NCBI GenBank assembly: GCA_027315365.1
Contig: DAHUYF010000107.1
Span: forward strand, 1-41,911
DNA length: 41,911 nucleotides
Direction of reading: 5' to 3'
DNA from: Rhodospirillales bacterium
GTDB lineage: Bacteria; Pseudomonadota; Alphaproteobacteria; ATCC43930; CGMCC-115725
Position 1 is the stretch's first letter, and each line of letters opens with the position of its first letter. Positions 33,651-40,969 of the stretch are shown in pieces. The notes beneath the pieces are model-generated. The model worked only from the letters and a program-made list of their open reading frames with translations. It was not told the origin of the DNA and did no database searches. Both the position numbers and the translations under genes were made by a program.

Positions 33651-34048
33651 TTCGAACGATACGCCGGCGAAACGATCCGCGGCGAGCCTGTCCAGCGCAC
33701 CGCGCGACCACCCGCCATGATGTTACCGGAATGGTTAAATTTTAGTCAAAGCCCGCCCTGCCTGCACGTGAAATCAATGGGCTGGCCGGCGAACCCGCTG
33801 CCGTTCGACCGCGGCGGCGCCAGCGGTTGCGTCAGCCCCCGCGAGAGCCGTACAGGCCGGAACGGCCCGCCGCCGACACAGGCCGCCTGCCTTCCGCGCC
33901 GCAGGTTTGCCGCACGCGACAGCCGCCGCCATTTGCTGTAGATTTGGTTGTAGGCAGGCCGCGGCTCTCGCGTAACGATCGTTCGAACCAGGCGCTCTGC
34001 TACCCGTGGTCTGCGGCCTCTCGAAACAGCGCATCGGGAGAAACGGCC
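33651..34048. other. Divergent intergenic region between the transglycosylase and DUF2189 genes
   Basis: 398 nt. The left end holds the candidate promoter at 33720-33749 for the minus-strand cell-wall run. The right part must hold the promoter of the plus-strand DUF2189 gene, whose ribosome site GGGAGA lies at about 34036-34041. Open frames that cross the region show no recognisable product. Confidence 0.55.
33720..33749 (-). promoter_or_regulatory. Candidate promoter with CtrA-like half-matching box upstream of the cell-wall run
   Basis: On the minus strand TTGACT (33749-33744) is followed after 18 bp by TAACAT (33725-33720), matching the sigma-70 hexamers at 5 and 4 of 6 positions. The -35 overlaps TTGA-N7-TTAA (33735-33749), which matches the CtrA consensus TTAA-N7-TTAA at 7 of 8 fixed positions. 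CtrA sites that overlap the -35 element are known in Caulobacter. It is 70 nt upstream of the transglycosylase start. Confidence 0.4.
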
Positions 34049-34912
34049 ATGACGATCAGAAATCCGATCGAATGGAGCGTTGATCAGCTCCGGCTGGCAG
34101 CGCACGCGGTCGATTCGGCGGGGCGCGCCATCAGCGGCAGCGGCCGGGATCGGCCGGCGACCGCCTTGCCGGTGCGCCGCATCGGCTTCGCCGACCTCAA
34201 ATCGGCCCTCCGGGCCGGCCTCGACGATTTTGCCGCCTATCGCACCGATGTGGTCTTTCTTTGCGTCGTCTATCCCATCCTCGGCCTGGTGCTCGGCCGG
34301 CTGGCCTTCGGCTACGATTTGGTGCCGCTGCTGTTCCCGCTCGCGTCGGGCTTTGCGCTGATCGGCCCCTTCGCCGCGGTCGGACTCTACGAGATGAGCC
34401 GGCGGCGCGAGCAGGGCGTCTCGGTCGCCTGGACGGACGCGTTCGGCGTCGTCCGCTCGCCGGCGTTTGGCGAAATCGGGGTGCTCGGTCTCCTGCTGGT
34501 GGCGATCTTCCTGCTGTGGCTCGCCGTGGCCCAGGCGATCTATCTGGGCACCCTGGGCCCCGCGCCCGCGGCCTCGCTCGGCAGCTTCGTCCGGCAGGCC
34601 CTGACCACCGAGGCCGGCTGGGCGATGATCGGCATCGGCATGGGGGTGGGTTTCCTCTTCGCCGTGCTGGTGCTGGCGATCAGCGTCGTGTCCTTTCCGC
34701 TACTGCTCGACCGCGAAGCGTCGCTGGGCGCGGCGGTGTGGACATCGGCGCGCGCCGTGCTTGCCAGTCCGGGGCCGATGGCGGCCTGGGGCCTGATCGT
34801 CGCCGCCGGGCTGGTGCTGGGGTCGATCCCCCTCTTCCTCGGCCTGGTCATCGTCATGCCGGTGCTCGGCCACGCCACCTGGCACCTCTATCGCCGCACG
34901 GTGCCGCGCTGA
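34049..34912 (+). CDS. DUF2189 family integral membrane protein
   Basis: 287 aa from ATG 34049, with GGGAGA about 8 nt upstream. After a soluble N-terminal part of about 50 residues ending in VRRIGFADLKSALRAGLDDF, five or six membrane helices follow, beginning VVFLCVVYPILGLVLGRLAF. PLASGFALIGPFAAVGLYEMSRRREQG is the most family-typical segment of DUF2189. The function is not known; the family is common in proteobacteria and sometimes is described as putative cytochrome c oxidase-linked, which is not supported here. It stands alone, convergent with the thioesterase gene downstream, a GC hairpin lying between the two stops. Confidence 0.88.
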   Translation: MTIRNPIEWSVDQLRLAAHAVDSAGRAISGSGRDRPATALPVRRIGFADLKSALRAGLDDFAAYRTDVVFLCVVYPILGLVLGRLAFGYDLVPLLFPLASGFALIGPFAAVGLYEMSRRREQGVSVAWTDAFGVVRSPAFGEIGVLGLLLVAIFLLWLAVAQAIYLGTLGPAPAASLGSFVRQALTTEAGWAMIGIGMGVGFLFAVLVLAISVVSFPLLLDREASLGAAVWTSARAVLASPGPMAAWGLIVAAGLVLGSIPLFLGLVIVMPVLGHATWHLYRRTVPR

Positions 34913-34915
34913 TCG

Positions 34916-34939
34916 TCGCCGCTCGGGCGCCCGCGGCGA
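34916..34939. terminator. Hairpin between convergent genes, possible bidirectional terminator
   Basis: TCGCCGC (34916-34922) pairs perfectly with GCGGCGA (34933-34939) across a 10-nt loop. It sits in the 38-nt gap between the DUF2189 stop and the thioesterase stop, where transcripts meet head-on. No U-run follows on either strand, so termination is inferred from position. Confidence 0.4.
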
Positions 34940-34950
34940 GGCCGGAGCGG

Positions 34951-35817
34951 CTACGCCAGGACGAGCGTCTGCGCCTTTTCGCGCAGCGCCGCCGGCAGCG
35001 GCGCGGAGCGCCGGGACTCCATGTCGAAATGCACGCCGGACTGGTAGAACAAGGCCAGCCGCTCGCCGGTCTGGGCGTGTCGCAGGTCGTGCATCATGCG
35101 CAACGAGGAGTTGCCGGCGGCGAGCAGCCCGCTCTTCAGCACCACCCCCTCGCCCGCGCCCGGCGGCGGCGCCACGAGATGCAGCCGGGTCTCGAAGGTG
35201 GAAAAGCCGCGCCGGTGCTCGCGCATGTAGCGGGGGGTCATGCCGAAAGCGCTGCAGACATGCAGGCAGGCATGGGCGAAGCGATGGACATATCCCGAGA
35301 GCGACAGCTCGCCGCGCTGGTCGACCTCCCAGGCCTTCACCCGGTCGGCACCGCTGGCGATCATGCGCTCCTGCCGCGCCGGCTCGGCGATCGGCGCGAA
35401 GCCCGGGCTCACCCAGGAGGTCATGGCGTCGGCCAGGCCACGCGCGGCCTCGCCTTGCCCGCCATAAGGCAGCTCGCGCGGCGCCAGGCAATGCTCGACC
35501 AGGGTCGTCACTTCGCCCTCGCCGCACTCGACGAGCTCATGGCCGATGACGACGGCATCGCCTTCGGCGGCGATGATGCCGCTGCGGATCGCGATGCCGT
35601 CGCCGGCGCGCAGCTCCTTCTGATAGCGCACCAGCAGCCGGCTCGAGCGCCAGCCGGCGCCGGGCGGTCGGCCGGGCACCAGCCGCTCGACCAGGCCGAG
35701 CGCGGCATCGCCGAAGCGGTCGAAGTAATAAGCGATGGTGAGATGGCCCATCACGTCGCATTCCCAGGCCGCCACCACGCTGCGATAGGTCTCGGCGAAG
35801 TTCGCTCGGTCCGTCAT
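34951..35817 (-). CDS. Double-hotdog acyl-CoA thioesterase-like protein
   Basis: 288 aa from ATG 35817, with AAGGGA about 7 nt upstream. Two hotdog domains are visible. The first is residues about 10-120, with AAWECDVMGHLTIAYYFDRFGDA, where the Asp and His of the 4HBT-type active site occur. The second is about 160-275, with SLSGYVHRFAHACLHVCSAFGM and LFYQSGVHFDMESRR. The family hydrolyses CoA thioesters, often of short or aromatic acids. The duplication in one chain replaces the usual dimer. It stands alone and converges on DUF2189. The actual substrate is unknown. Confidence 0.85.
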   Translation of the reverse strand: MTDRANFAETYRSVVAAWECDVMGHLTIAYYFDRFGDAALGLVERLVPGRPPGAGWRSSRLLVRYQKELRAGDGIAIRSGIIAAEGDAVVIGHELVECGEGEVTTLVEHCLAPRELPYGGQGEAARGLADAMTSWVSPGFAPIAEPARQERMIASGADRVKAWEVDQRGELSLSGYVHRFAHACLHVCSAFGMTPRYMREHRRGFSTFETRLHLVAPPPGAGEGVVLKSGLLAAGNSSLRMMHDLRHAQTGERLALFYQSGVHFDMESRRSAPLPAALREKAQTLVLA

Positions 35818-36028
35818 CGTCTGTCCCTTTCCGGCTGCGGCGGACTATGCCATGCGCCGGGCATCGAGGTAAGCCGCCGGACGCCGCCGCGCGTCCGCCC
35901 CTTTCGGAGCGGTTCGCGTCGACCGGACCGTTACTGGAACGCAATTACTGCGGCGCAGCATTCGCCTCGTGCGAATACTTCCCGAATGCCTAAAATTTTA
36001 CCCAAATGCGCGGCGAATCCGCTTGTTA

Positions 36029-36043
36029 TTAATCTCCGATTAA
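36029..36043 (+). promoter_or_regulatory. Perfect CtrA-type box (TTAA-N7-TTAA)
   Basis: TTAATCTCCGATTAA is TTAA, seven bases, TTAA, the consensus for the alphaproteobacterial cell-cycle and motility regulator CtrA. The spacer makes it also a perfect 6-3-6 palindrome. It lies 37 nt upstream of the small gene at 36081 that precedes the PilZ gene. Eight fixed A/T bases are rare by chance in so GC-rich a window. No other exact copy was found. Confidence 0.6.
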
Positions 36044-36080
36044 GCTCTTGTCTGCGACAGAGAGGAAGCGGGAGGTAATG

Positions 36081-36272
36081 ATGACCGAAGGGTCGCTGCA
36101 TCATGTGTCGTTGAGGCAGTCCGCAGGCGTGGTCCGGCCGGGAAAAAAGCAGATTCTGCGCGCCCACATGGCGGCGCTGGCGCGGCGGCTCTACGGGCCG
36201 GATCAGGCGGGCAGCTATCACCGCGGCCTGGCGGCGAGCATCCTGCTGACGCGGCGGCGCGCGGGACGCTGA
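36081..36272 (+). CDS. Small basic protein upstream of a PilZ gene, unknown
   Basis: 63 aa from ATG 36081, chosen because GGAGG ends 5 nt upstream; an ATG directly before it at 36078 is too close to that site. The protein is rich in Arg, His and Ala (for example ILRAHMAALARRLYG), with no membrane segment and no recognised domain. It ends 4 nt before the PilZ gene start, so the two form an operon downstream of the CtrA-type box. I do not recognise it. A strong ribosome site, the regulatory box and the tight spacing support that it is real. Confidence 0.6.
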   Translation: MTEGSLHHVSLRQSAGVVRPGKKQILRAHMAALARRLYGPDQAGSYHRGLAASILLTRRRAGR

Positions 36273-36276
36273 GCGG

Positions 36277-36648
36277 ATGACCGCGATGACCGGCGACAAT
36301 ATCCGTCCGCTGCGACGCCCGGAAAGCGATCAGGGCGCCCCGGGCCGGCGATGGAAGACGAACTGGCCGGCCGAGCTCTCCACGGCGCGGGGGCGCACCC
36401 GCTGCGTGGTGGTCGACATCTCGAGCTGGGGGGCGCGGCTCGCCCTCGATGCCGCCGTCGACCTGCCCGACCAGGTCGCGCTGGTCATCGACGGCATCGG
36501 CACCATTGCGGCGCAGATCGCCTGGCACCGCGACAACACGATCGGCCTGCGGTTTCTCGAGCAGCAGGGTTGGATCCGGCGCCTCCACGCGCACCGCCTC
36601 GATCCCGCCTCCTGGCCGTCAGCGGCGATGGCGCCGCCGCGCGTCTAG
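36277..36648 (+). CDS. PilZ-domain protein, degenerate c-di-GMP motif
   Basis: 123 aa. The single domain covers most of the protein: WPAEL, CVVVDISSWGARLAL with the DxSxxG motif intact (Asp47, Ser49, Gly52), then strands VALVIDGIGTIAAQIAWHR and IGLRF. PilZ proteins bind cyclic di-GMP with an RxxxR motif plus DxSxxG. Here the expected place reads RRWKTN (24-29), lacking the second Arg. R10-P-L-R-R14 fits the spacing RxxxR, but lies further upstream than usual. Binding may thus be weak or absent. It shares an operon with the small basic protein and the CtrA-type box, pointing to motility or surface behaviour. ATG 36286 is an alternative start. Confidence 0.88.
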   Translation: MTAMTGDNIRPLRRPESDQGAPGRRWKTNWPAELSTARGRTRCVVVDISSWGARLALDAAVDLPDQVALVIDGIGTIAAQIAWHRDNTIGLRFLEQQGWIRRLHAHRLDPASWPSAAMAPPRV

Positions 36649-36762
36649 ACCGCCGTCGCGCCGCCTCTCTCTCCGAGCGCCATCGCCCCTATTCGGCGCG
36701 CCGACCGGCATCGCCGGCGGTTTCGGCAGCACGGCGCAGCTATGGCGCGCCGAAAAATTCCC

Positions 36763-36768
36763 TATAAA
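36763..36768 (+). promoter_or_regulatory. -10 element of the tRNA-Ser gene
   Basis: TATAAA in an otherwise GC-rich stretch lies 11 nt before the tRNA 5' end, a good -10 match (5 of 6). No convincing -35 hexamer is seen at 16-18 bp, as is common for stable-RNA promoters with few other signals. Confidence 0.5.
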
Positions 36769-36779
36769 GCCGGTGCGAC

Positions 36780-36869
36780 GGATGGGTGGCCGAGCGGTTT
36801 AAGGCACCGGTCTTGAAAACCGGCGTACCCGCAAGGGTACCGTGAGTTCGAATCTCACCCCATCCGCCA
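36780..36869 (+). tRNA. tRNA-Ser (anticodon UGA)
   Basis: A 90-nt class II tRNA with an encoded CCA. Acceptor GGATGGG pairs with CCCATCC and the D-arm is GCCGAGCGGTTTAAGGC. The anticodon stem CCGGT/ACCGG closes the loop CTTGAAA, whose anticodon is TGA, reading UCA. A long variable arm (CGTACCCGCAAGGGTACC) is typical of tRNA-Ser. The T-arm GTGAG-TTCGAAT-CTCAC is perfect. The recombinase gene ends 3 bp beyond the CCA, so this tRNA is the probable landmark of an integrated element. Confidence 0.97.
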
Positions 36870-36871
36870 CT

Positions 36872-38470
36872 TCAGAACAGAACTGCGAACCCCGGGCGTA
36901 GCCGGCTTTGCGCCGGCTGCGCGGTCAGCGTCTGAAGCAGGTTACTTTTCGAGCCGATGATACGCACCTCGCGGTCAGCGACCTCGACGCGCTGCGCGAG
37001 CGCGCGGAGATGGTTGCGACGATAGCCACCGCCGTCGATCCTGATCCGCTCGCGTGCCGTCCTGGCGAACCTCTGGACCATCTGCGGTGTGATCACTTGT
37101 CGGGCTGAGGACTCCTGGATGGCGGCCGCACGCGCAGCGTCGGCCTGCGCCTGGTCGCGGGTCGCCTTGAGGCTCGCAATGCGGTCTTTCAGCGCCGGGT
37201 CGTCGAGATCAGCGACGCCGGCTTCGATGGCGTCATAGAGCCGTTTCAGCCGCAGGTCTGTCTCGGCGGCGCGCGTGTTCAGCTCGGCGATGTGCTCGCG
37301 GCGACGCTCGGCGCGTTTCTGCCGGCGGTCGAGGACGGACGCCAGAATCTCCTCGAGCCGATCCGGCTGCAACAGCCGGCCGGCAATGTGCTCGGCAACG
37401 AGGTTATCGATCTTTTCCATCGGGATCGAACGGCCCTTGCAGCCGGTCTCGCCCTGGCGGGCCTTGATCGAGCAGGTGTAGTAGCGATACCGCCCTCCTT
37501 TCCCGGTCCTGAGCGTCATGGCGCCGCCGCAGTCGGCGCAGAAGCAGATGCCGGTAAGGAGCGTTGGGCCGCTCACGACGCGCGCCGGTGTGACCCTCGG
37601 ATTGCGGGCGCGCAAATGCGCTTGCACCGCATCGAAGGTAGCTTGGTCGATCAGTGGCGGCACCTCGACGGTGACGATCTCGCTTACGGGCTTCAGCGTT
37701 TTGTTCTTGGCGCGCTTGTTGAACTCGTGCCGGCCGATATAGGTCGGCCGCGTCAGGATGCGGTGAACTTGGCCGATGCCCCAGCGCCCGCCGTCGCGGG
37801 TGAAGATGCGGTGCTGGTTCAGGTGTGCCGCGATGTTCTTCACGCCCATCGGGCCGCAAGCGCCATCGCCCTCCAGGGCGAGCCGATAGATCAGGCGAAT
37901 CGTGTCGGCGTGCAGCGGATCGATTTCCAGCTTCTTCTTGACCTTTGCGCCCCGCTGCTCAGCCGCGACGACGCGGTAGCCGATCGGCGGCAGGGAACCG
38001 TTCCAGAAGCCTTGCCGGGCGTTCTCCTTCAAGGCGCGCAGGACGTGCTTGGCATTCTCCTTCGACTGATACTCATCGAACAGCGCCATGATCTGCCGCA
38101 TCATGACGTGCATCGGATCGTCGCCCATCTCCTGGGTGATCGAGACGAGCCTGACGCTGTTCTTCGCCAGCCTGCGGACGTAAAATTCAAGCTCGAAGTG
38201 ATCGCGGAAGAAACGCGAGAAGCTGTGGACGATGACGATATCGAACGGCGCGGGCTTGCTCGTGCCCGCTTCGATCATGCGCTGGAACTCGGGGCGTCGG
38301 TCATTCGTAGCGGATGCACCTGGCTCCACATAGGTTTCGACGAGTTGGTAACCGCGCGATGCGCAATACGCCTCGCCTTGCCGCTTCTGGTCGGGAATCG
38401 AGACATCGTGCTCGACCTGTCGCGCCGTGGAGACCCGCAGATACAAGGCGGCGCGCAACGGCACGGTCAC
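36872..38470 (-). CDS. Large serine recombinase (site-specific integrase)
   Basis: 532 aa from GTG 38470 (another GTG at 38464), with AGAGGA 9 nt upstream. The N-terminal resolvase domain (1-150) has LRVST with the nucleophile Ser14 and the VHSFSRFFRD arginine region. The recombinase domain (about 160-290) contains GYRVV and GIGQVHRILTRPTYIGRHEFNKR. A zinc ribbon has Cys311, Cys314, Cys333 and Cys344. A long coiled coil (about 375-465) follows, as in phage-type large serine integrases. It would integrate or excise an element at att sites. Its stop lies 3 bp after the tRNA-Ser CCA, convergent with it. No second copy of the tRNA 3' end was found in the window, so the other att site is beyond or changed. 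Confidence 0.94.
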   Translation of the reverse strand: MTVPLRAALYLRVSTARQVEHDVSIPDQKRQGEAYCASRGYQLVETYVEPGASATNDRRPEFQRMIEAGTSKPAPFDIVIVHSFSRFFRDHFELEFYVRRLAKNSVRLVSITQEMGDDPMHVMMRQIMALFDEYQSKENAKHVLRALKENARQGFWNGSLPPIGYRVVAAEQRGAKVKKKLEIDPLHADTIRLIYRLALEGDGACGPMGVKNIAAHLNQHRIFTRDGGRWGIGQVHRILTRPTYIGRHEFNKRAKNKTLKPVSEIVTVEVPPLIDQATFDAVQAHLRARNPRVTPARVVSGPTLLTGICFCADCGGAMTLRTGKGGRYRYYTCSIKARQGETGCKGRSIPMEKIDNLVAEHIAGRLLQPDRLEEILASVLDRRQKRAERRREHIAELNTRAAETDLRLKRLYDAIEAGVADLDDPALKDRIASLKATRDQAQADAARAAAIQESSARQVITPQMVQRFARTARERIRIDGGGYRRNHLRALAQRVEVADREVRIIGSKSNLLQTLTAQPAQSRLRPGFAVLF

Positions 38471-38488
38471 GGCAATTGTCCTCTCAGA

Positions 38489-38710
38489 TCATCGGTGCGG
38501 CCCGAACATTTCATCGAAGAGATCGCCGAACCATGCCTCGAACACGTCGAGCTCGGCATCCGAGATCGGCACCGGGTCAGGCCAATCGTCCGTGACGGTC
38601 CAAACCGACAGGTCGTGCTTCGCCGGCCGACCGATCCGAGGCCAGGGCTCGATCGGAATGTAGAGGTCGTCGGGCAAAATGCCCAGGCTGCTGGCGCTCG
38701 GGCGAGACAT
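38489..38710 (-). CDS. Small acidic protein preceding the serine recombinase
   Basis: 73 aa, strongly acidic at the C-terminus (SDAELDVFEAWFGDLFDEMFG), with a WPRIGRP segment and SVWTVTDDWPD in the middle. It ends 18 nt before the recombinase GTG, and that recombinase's ribosome site lies in the gap, so the two form one unit. I recognise no named domain. Similar small proteins are found by recombinases of this kind in alphaproteobacteria, as far as I recall, but I cannot verify that here. A role as excision partner or regulator is an inference. The start ATG 38710 has no clear Shine-Dalgarno. Confidence 0.65.
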   Translation of the reverse strand: MSRPSASSLGILPDDLYIPIEPWPRIGRPAKHDLSVWTVTDDWPDPVPISDAELDVFEAWFGDLFDEMFGPHR

Positions 38711-38969
38711 CCCGACAGGATCGCGCCGCGAGCCTCGGGGATGAATGGCCGATCTCTATCCCGCAGCATCCGTCCTCCTCCCGGCCGTCTTGTGGCGTCG
38801 GTGGATGGCGGTTTCCATGTTGATATCATTGGTGTTTTGGTCAACACGTATGGCAAGGCCTTTCCGACGGATGGCCGAAAAGCTCAACCATTCCAATCCA
38901 CTGCGAGCGCCGGATGGCCTCGCTTTTCCCTTGCCGTCCAATTCCACCGCCTTCAGTTCCCGGTTGCTC

Positions 38970-39791
38970 CTAGTTTTTGAGCGCATCAAGGAACCGCATG
39001 ACGATGCGATAGGCGGGCTCGTAGGCCGCGAAGGCTTGACCGTGCGGCTGCAATTCGCCGTGCAGCAGGGCGTTGCGCATCGCGTAAACGATCTCGATAA
39101 GACCAGCAAAAAGCTGGGTATCGGAGCACCGAAATTCAACATCACCGGCGCTGATCGGACCACCCGAGCCTGACATCAGATCGGTCATCGGGCGCGGATT
39201 ACAGCGTTGGTACAACGCCAGCAGAGTTGCCCTCTGAGCGACGGAGAGGCTCCCATATTGGGCGTGGTCTTGCAGCGCATCGACGTCAAAGGTCGGTAGT
39301 TCAATTGTCGCCCGAATGTTGTTTGGGTTTGCCGCCGAACACACGACACTGCGCCAGACTCCGTTCGCCTTTTCGACACGGTAGCGGAGGCCATAGGAGT
39401 CGGACGATCGCGGCAGATTGGCGCCGCGGCCGAGGCAGACAGATCGGAACGAGATTCGCTCGACCGCTTCGTCGCGGGTGATCTCGATGTGAAAGCTATC
39501 CAGGCAAACGTGCAGGTCCCGGACCAGCAGTTTGAACTTCTGCGCCGGCTCGGCGTCGGGGAGGACATCGCCGTTCCCGTTCCGCTGCACCGGCTATAGA
39601 AGCGGCACGATGGCATTTCGCACGGGGTTCGGCCGGTCCTTTACGTACGAAAGCCCATCGAAGTCCCGGCGCGTATTCGACGCGTGCCGGAACCAGGCGT
39701 TGAACGCCGCCCATGCTTTAACGAAAGGGCCGATGTAGTCGATGTCGGCGCGCTCCAGCCAGAGACGCGCGCTTTCGGGCAGGTGAGGCAT
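38970..39791 (-). pseudogene. HEPN-like protein gene interrupted by an in-frame amber codon
   Basis: From ATG 39791 (GGAGG 8 nt upstream) one frame runs to 38970, with a single in-frame TAG at 39596-39594. The first part, 65 residues, contains LERADIDYIGPFVKAWAAFNAW and ends NPVRNAIVPLL. The second part, about 206 residues, contains the FKLLVRDLHVCL helix and YAMRNALLHGEL near the C-terminus, an RNxxxHG pattern that matches the HEPN R-x4-6-H signature of RNA-cleaving or tRNA-modifying toxins. The start lies 3 nt after the hsdS stop. I call it HEPN-like from motif and helical character only. Either the gene is dead, or the TAG is read through or is a sequence error. A GTG at 39590 could restart the second part. 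Confidence 0.7.
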
Positions 39792-39798
39792 GCCTCAC
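39783..39798. repeat. Perfect 16-bp palindrome around the hsdS stop and HEPN start
   Basis: GTGAGGCATGCCTCAC is its own reverse complement. In the minus-strand mRNA it can fold as a GUGAGG/CCUCAC stem whose CAUG loop contains the start codon of the HEPN-like gene and whose 5' arm contains the hsdS stop. The ribosome site GGAGG lies just upstream. Translation through hsdS would open it, so it may couple the two genes. Confidence 0.6.
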
Positions 39799-40866
39799 GC
39801 CTCCGCCGCGTCGAGGAAACGCAGGGCTGCTGCCTCGTCCCGCTCGATGGCGATCTCAATGGCACGCTTGGCGGCATCCAGCAGCATTGTAGCTCTGCTT
39901 CGAGCCGCACGAGAATGAATCACCGCGTCGCGGATTGCGTCGGCGGTCGCCTCATCTGGCGGCGCGAAGGGGAGACCGAGCAAGTCAGTCTCCGATATCG
40001 CCGGATACATGCTTGCGCTCGTGTGAAGGTCCATCAGTTCGCAGATCAGCGGCAATCGAAGGTAGGTGAGCAAGACCTCCGGGGTGACCCCCTCCGGCTG
40101 CAACACGACGAAGCCGGATGAGCAGACAAAGCCGTCTTGGGGCGGCTCGATCAGCGCAGAGAGCCGGCGAATCGGCCGCACCGTGGACGTTAAAATGTCG
40201 CCGGCGTGGACGTGCCACGTCGCACGACTGGGTGCGTCGGCCCGGTCGAGCGATGTGCTGGAAGCCGTGCCGTCACCACCGAGATCACTGATCTCGATGT
40301 AGTCGAAACCGCCTGGTCCGGACGCGTCGAACTTCTCGTGTCGGGCAGGCGCCACGTCGCCGATGGTCACGCGAGCCTTGCCCAAACGGGCGATCAGGTC
40401 TCGGATTCGAGGCGCGAAGAATTCCGCGTCGAGCCGCTTGGCACGGTCCGCAGAGCTGGACGGAGGAGATATAGGCTAACGGTTCAGGAGGAGACCAACC
40501 AGTAAGACCGATGGCAGAAAGAAGCTGCGTTTCGGCTGTGGTCATCGAGAGAGTAACGGATTCCTGCTGTTGATCGGCCTGCAGGACTTTGTGATGCACT
40601 CTCTCTTGAAATGGAATCGAAAGGTGCGGAACACGCAACGATTTGCCGTCTTCGAGGGACAAGTGCTGCTGAACATTCCCCTGAAAGCGCCACGCCATCA
40701 ACGCCAAGCCTTGTTTCGTGTTGAGAAAGGCCGCGATAAACCCCGATCGGTAGTGACGCTTCGCATCAGCGGTCAACCGTACCGCTATGGTGTCTTGGCT
40801 GACGTTACACTCGGGCAGGTTCCAGTGAATGATCGGACGCCGATCGATCAAAAATCTCCATGACTC
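39795..40866 (-). pseudogene. hsdS: Type I restriction specificity subunit gene (hsdS), truncated and frameshifted
   Basis: Two frames together encode HsdS-like sequence. The first (40866-about 40455) carries the end of a target-recognition domain: NLPECNVSQDTIAVRL, FIAAFLNTKQGLALM, GNVQQHLSLEDGKSLRVP and then a coiled helix ending in PPEPLAYISS. The match continues one frame over with RAKRLDAEFFAPRIRDLIARLG and a second domain (VTIGDVAPARHEKFD, DIEIS-type YIEISDLGG, AGDILTSTVRP, FAPPDE) to the stop at 39795. One extra base, or two lost, near 40450-40470 explains the switch. The first ~100 residues of domain 1 are missing. No hsdM or hsdR is in the window. HsdS sets DNA sequence specificity of type I restriction-modification. 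Confidence 0.8.
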
Positions 40867-40969
40867 TCATGTTCGGTCTTTCGCCATTCGGCATCGTTTT
40901 AATGCATTGCGCTTGACTGTTCGGTTCGCCTCGTGCGGCCGGCTTACGGCGGGTGCTGGCGGGCTTCAT
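40805..40969 (-). CDS. Short ORF coupled to vapC, probable 5' remnant of a deleted gene
   Basis: 54 codons starting at ATG 40969, which overlaps the vapC stop as ATGA. The product is basic (KPASTRRKPAARGEP, then KTMPNGERPNMRVMEIFD) with no recognised domain. From about 40870 its sequence overlaps in another frame the start of the truncated hsdS similarity. The likeliest reading is that a deletion joined the beginning of a gene downstream of vapC to the middle of hsdS, leaving this fragment. It could equally be a chance frame, though the ATGA coupling argues for a once-real start. Confidence 0.4.
   Translation of the reverse strand: MKPASTRRKPAARGEPNSQAQCIKTMPNGERPNMRVMEIFDRSASDHSLEPARV

Noticed and set aside
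38756-39163. A 135-codon minus-strand frame between the HEPN-like gene and the recombinase partner
   Set aside because: It overlaps the HEPN-like coding region by nearly 200 bases in another frame and shows no family pattern; the non-overlapping part could be a remnant but cannot be supported.
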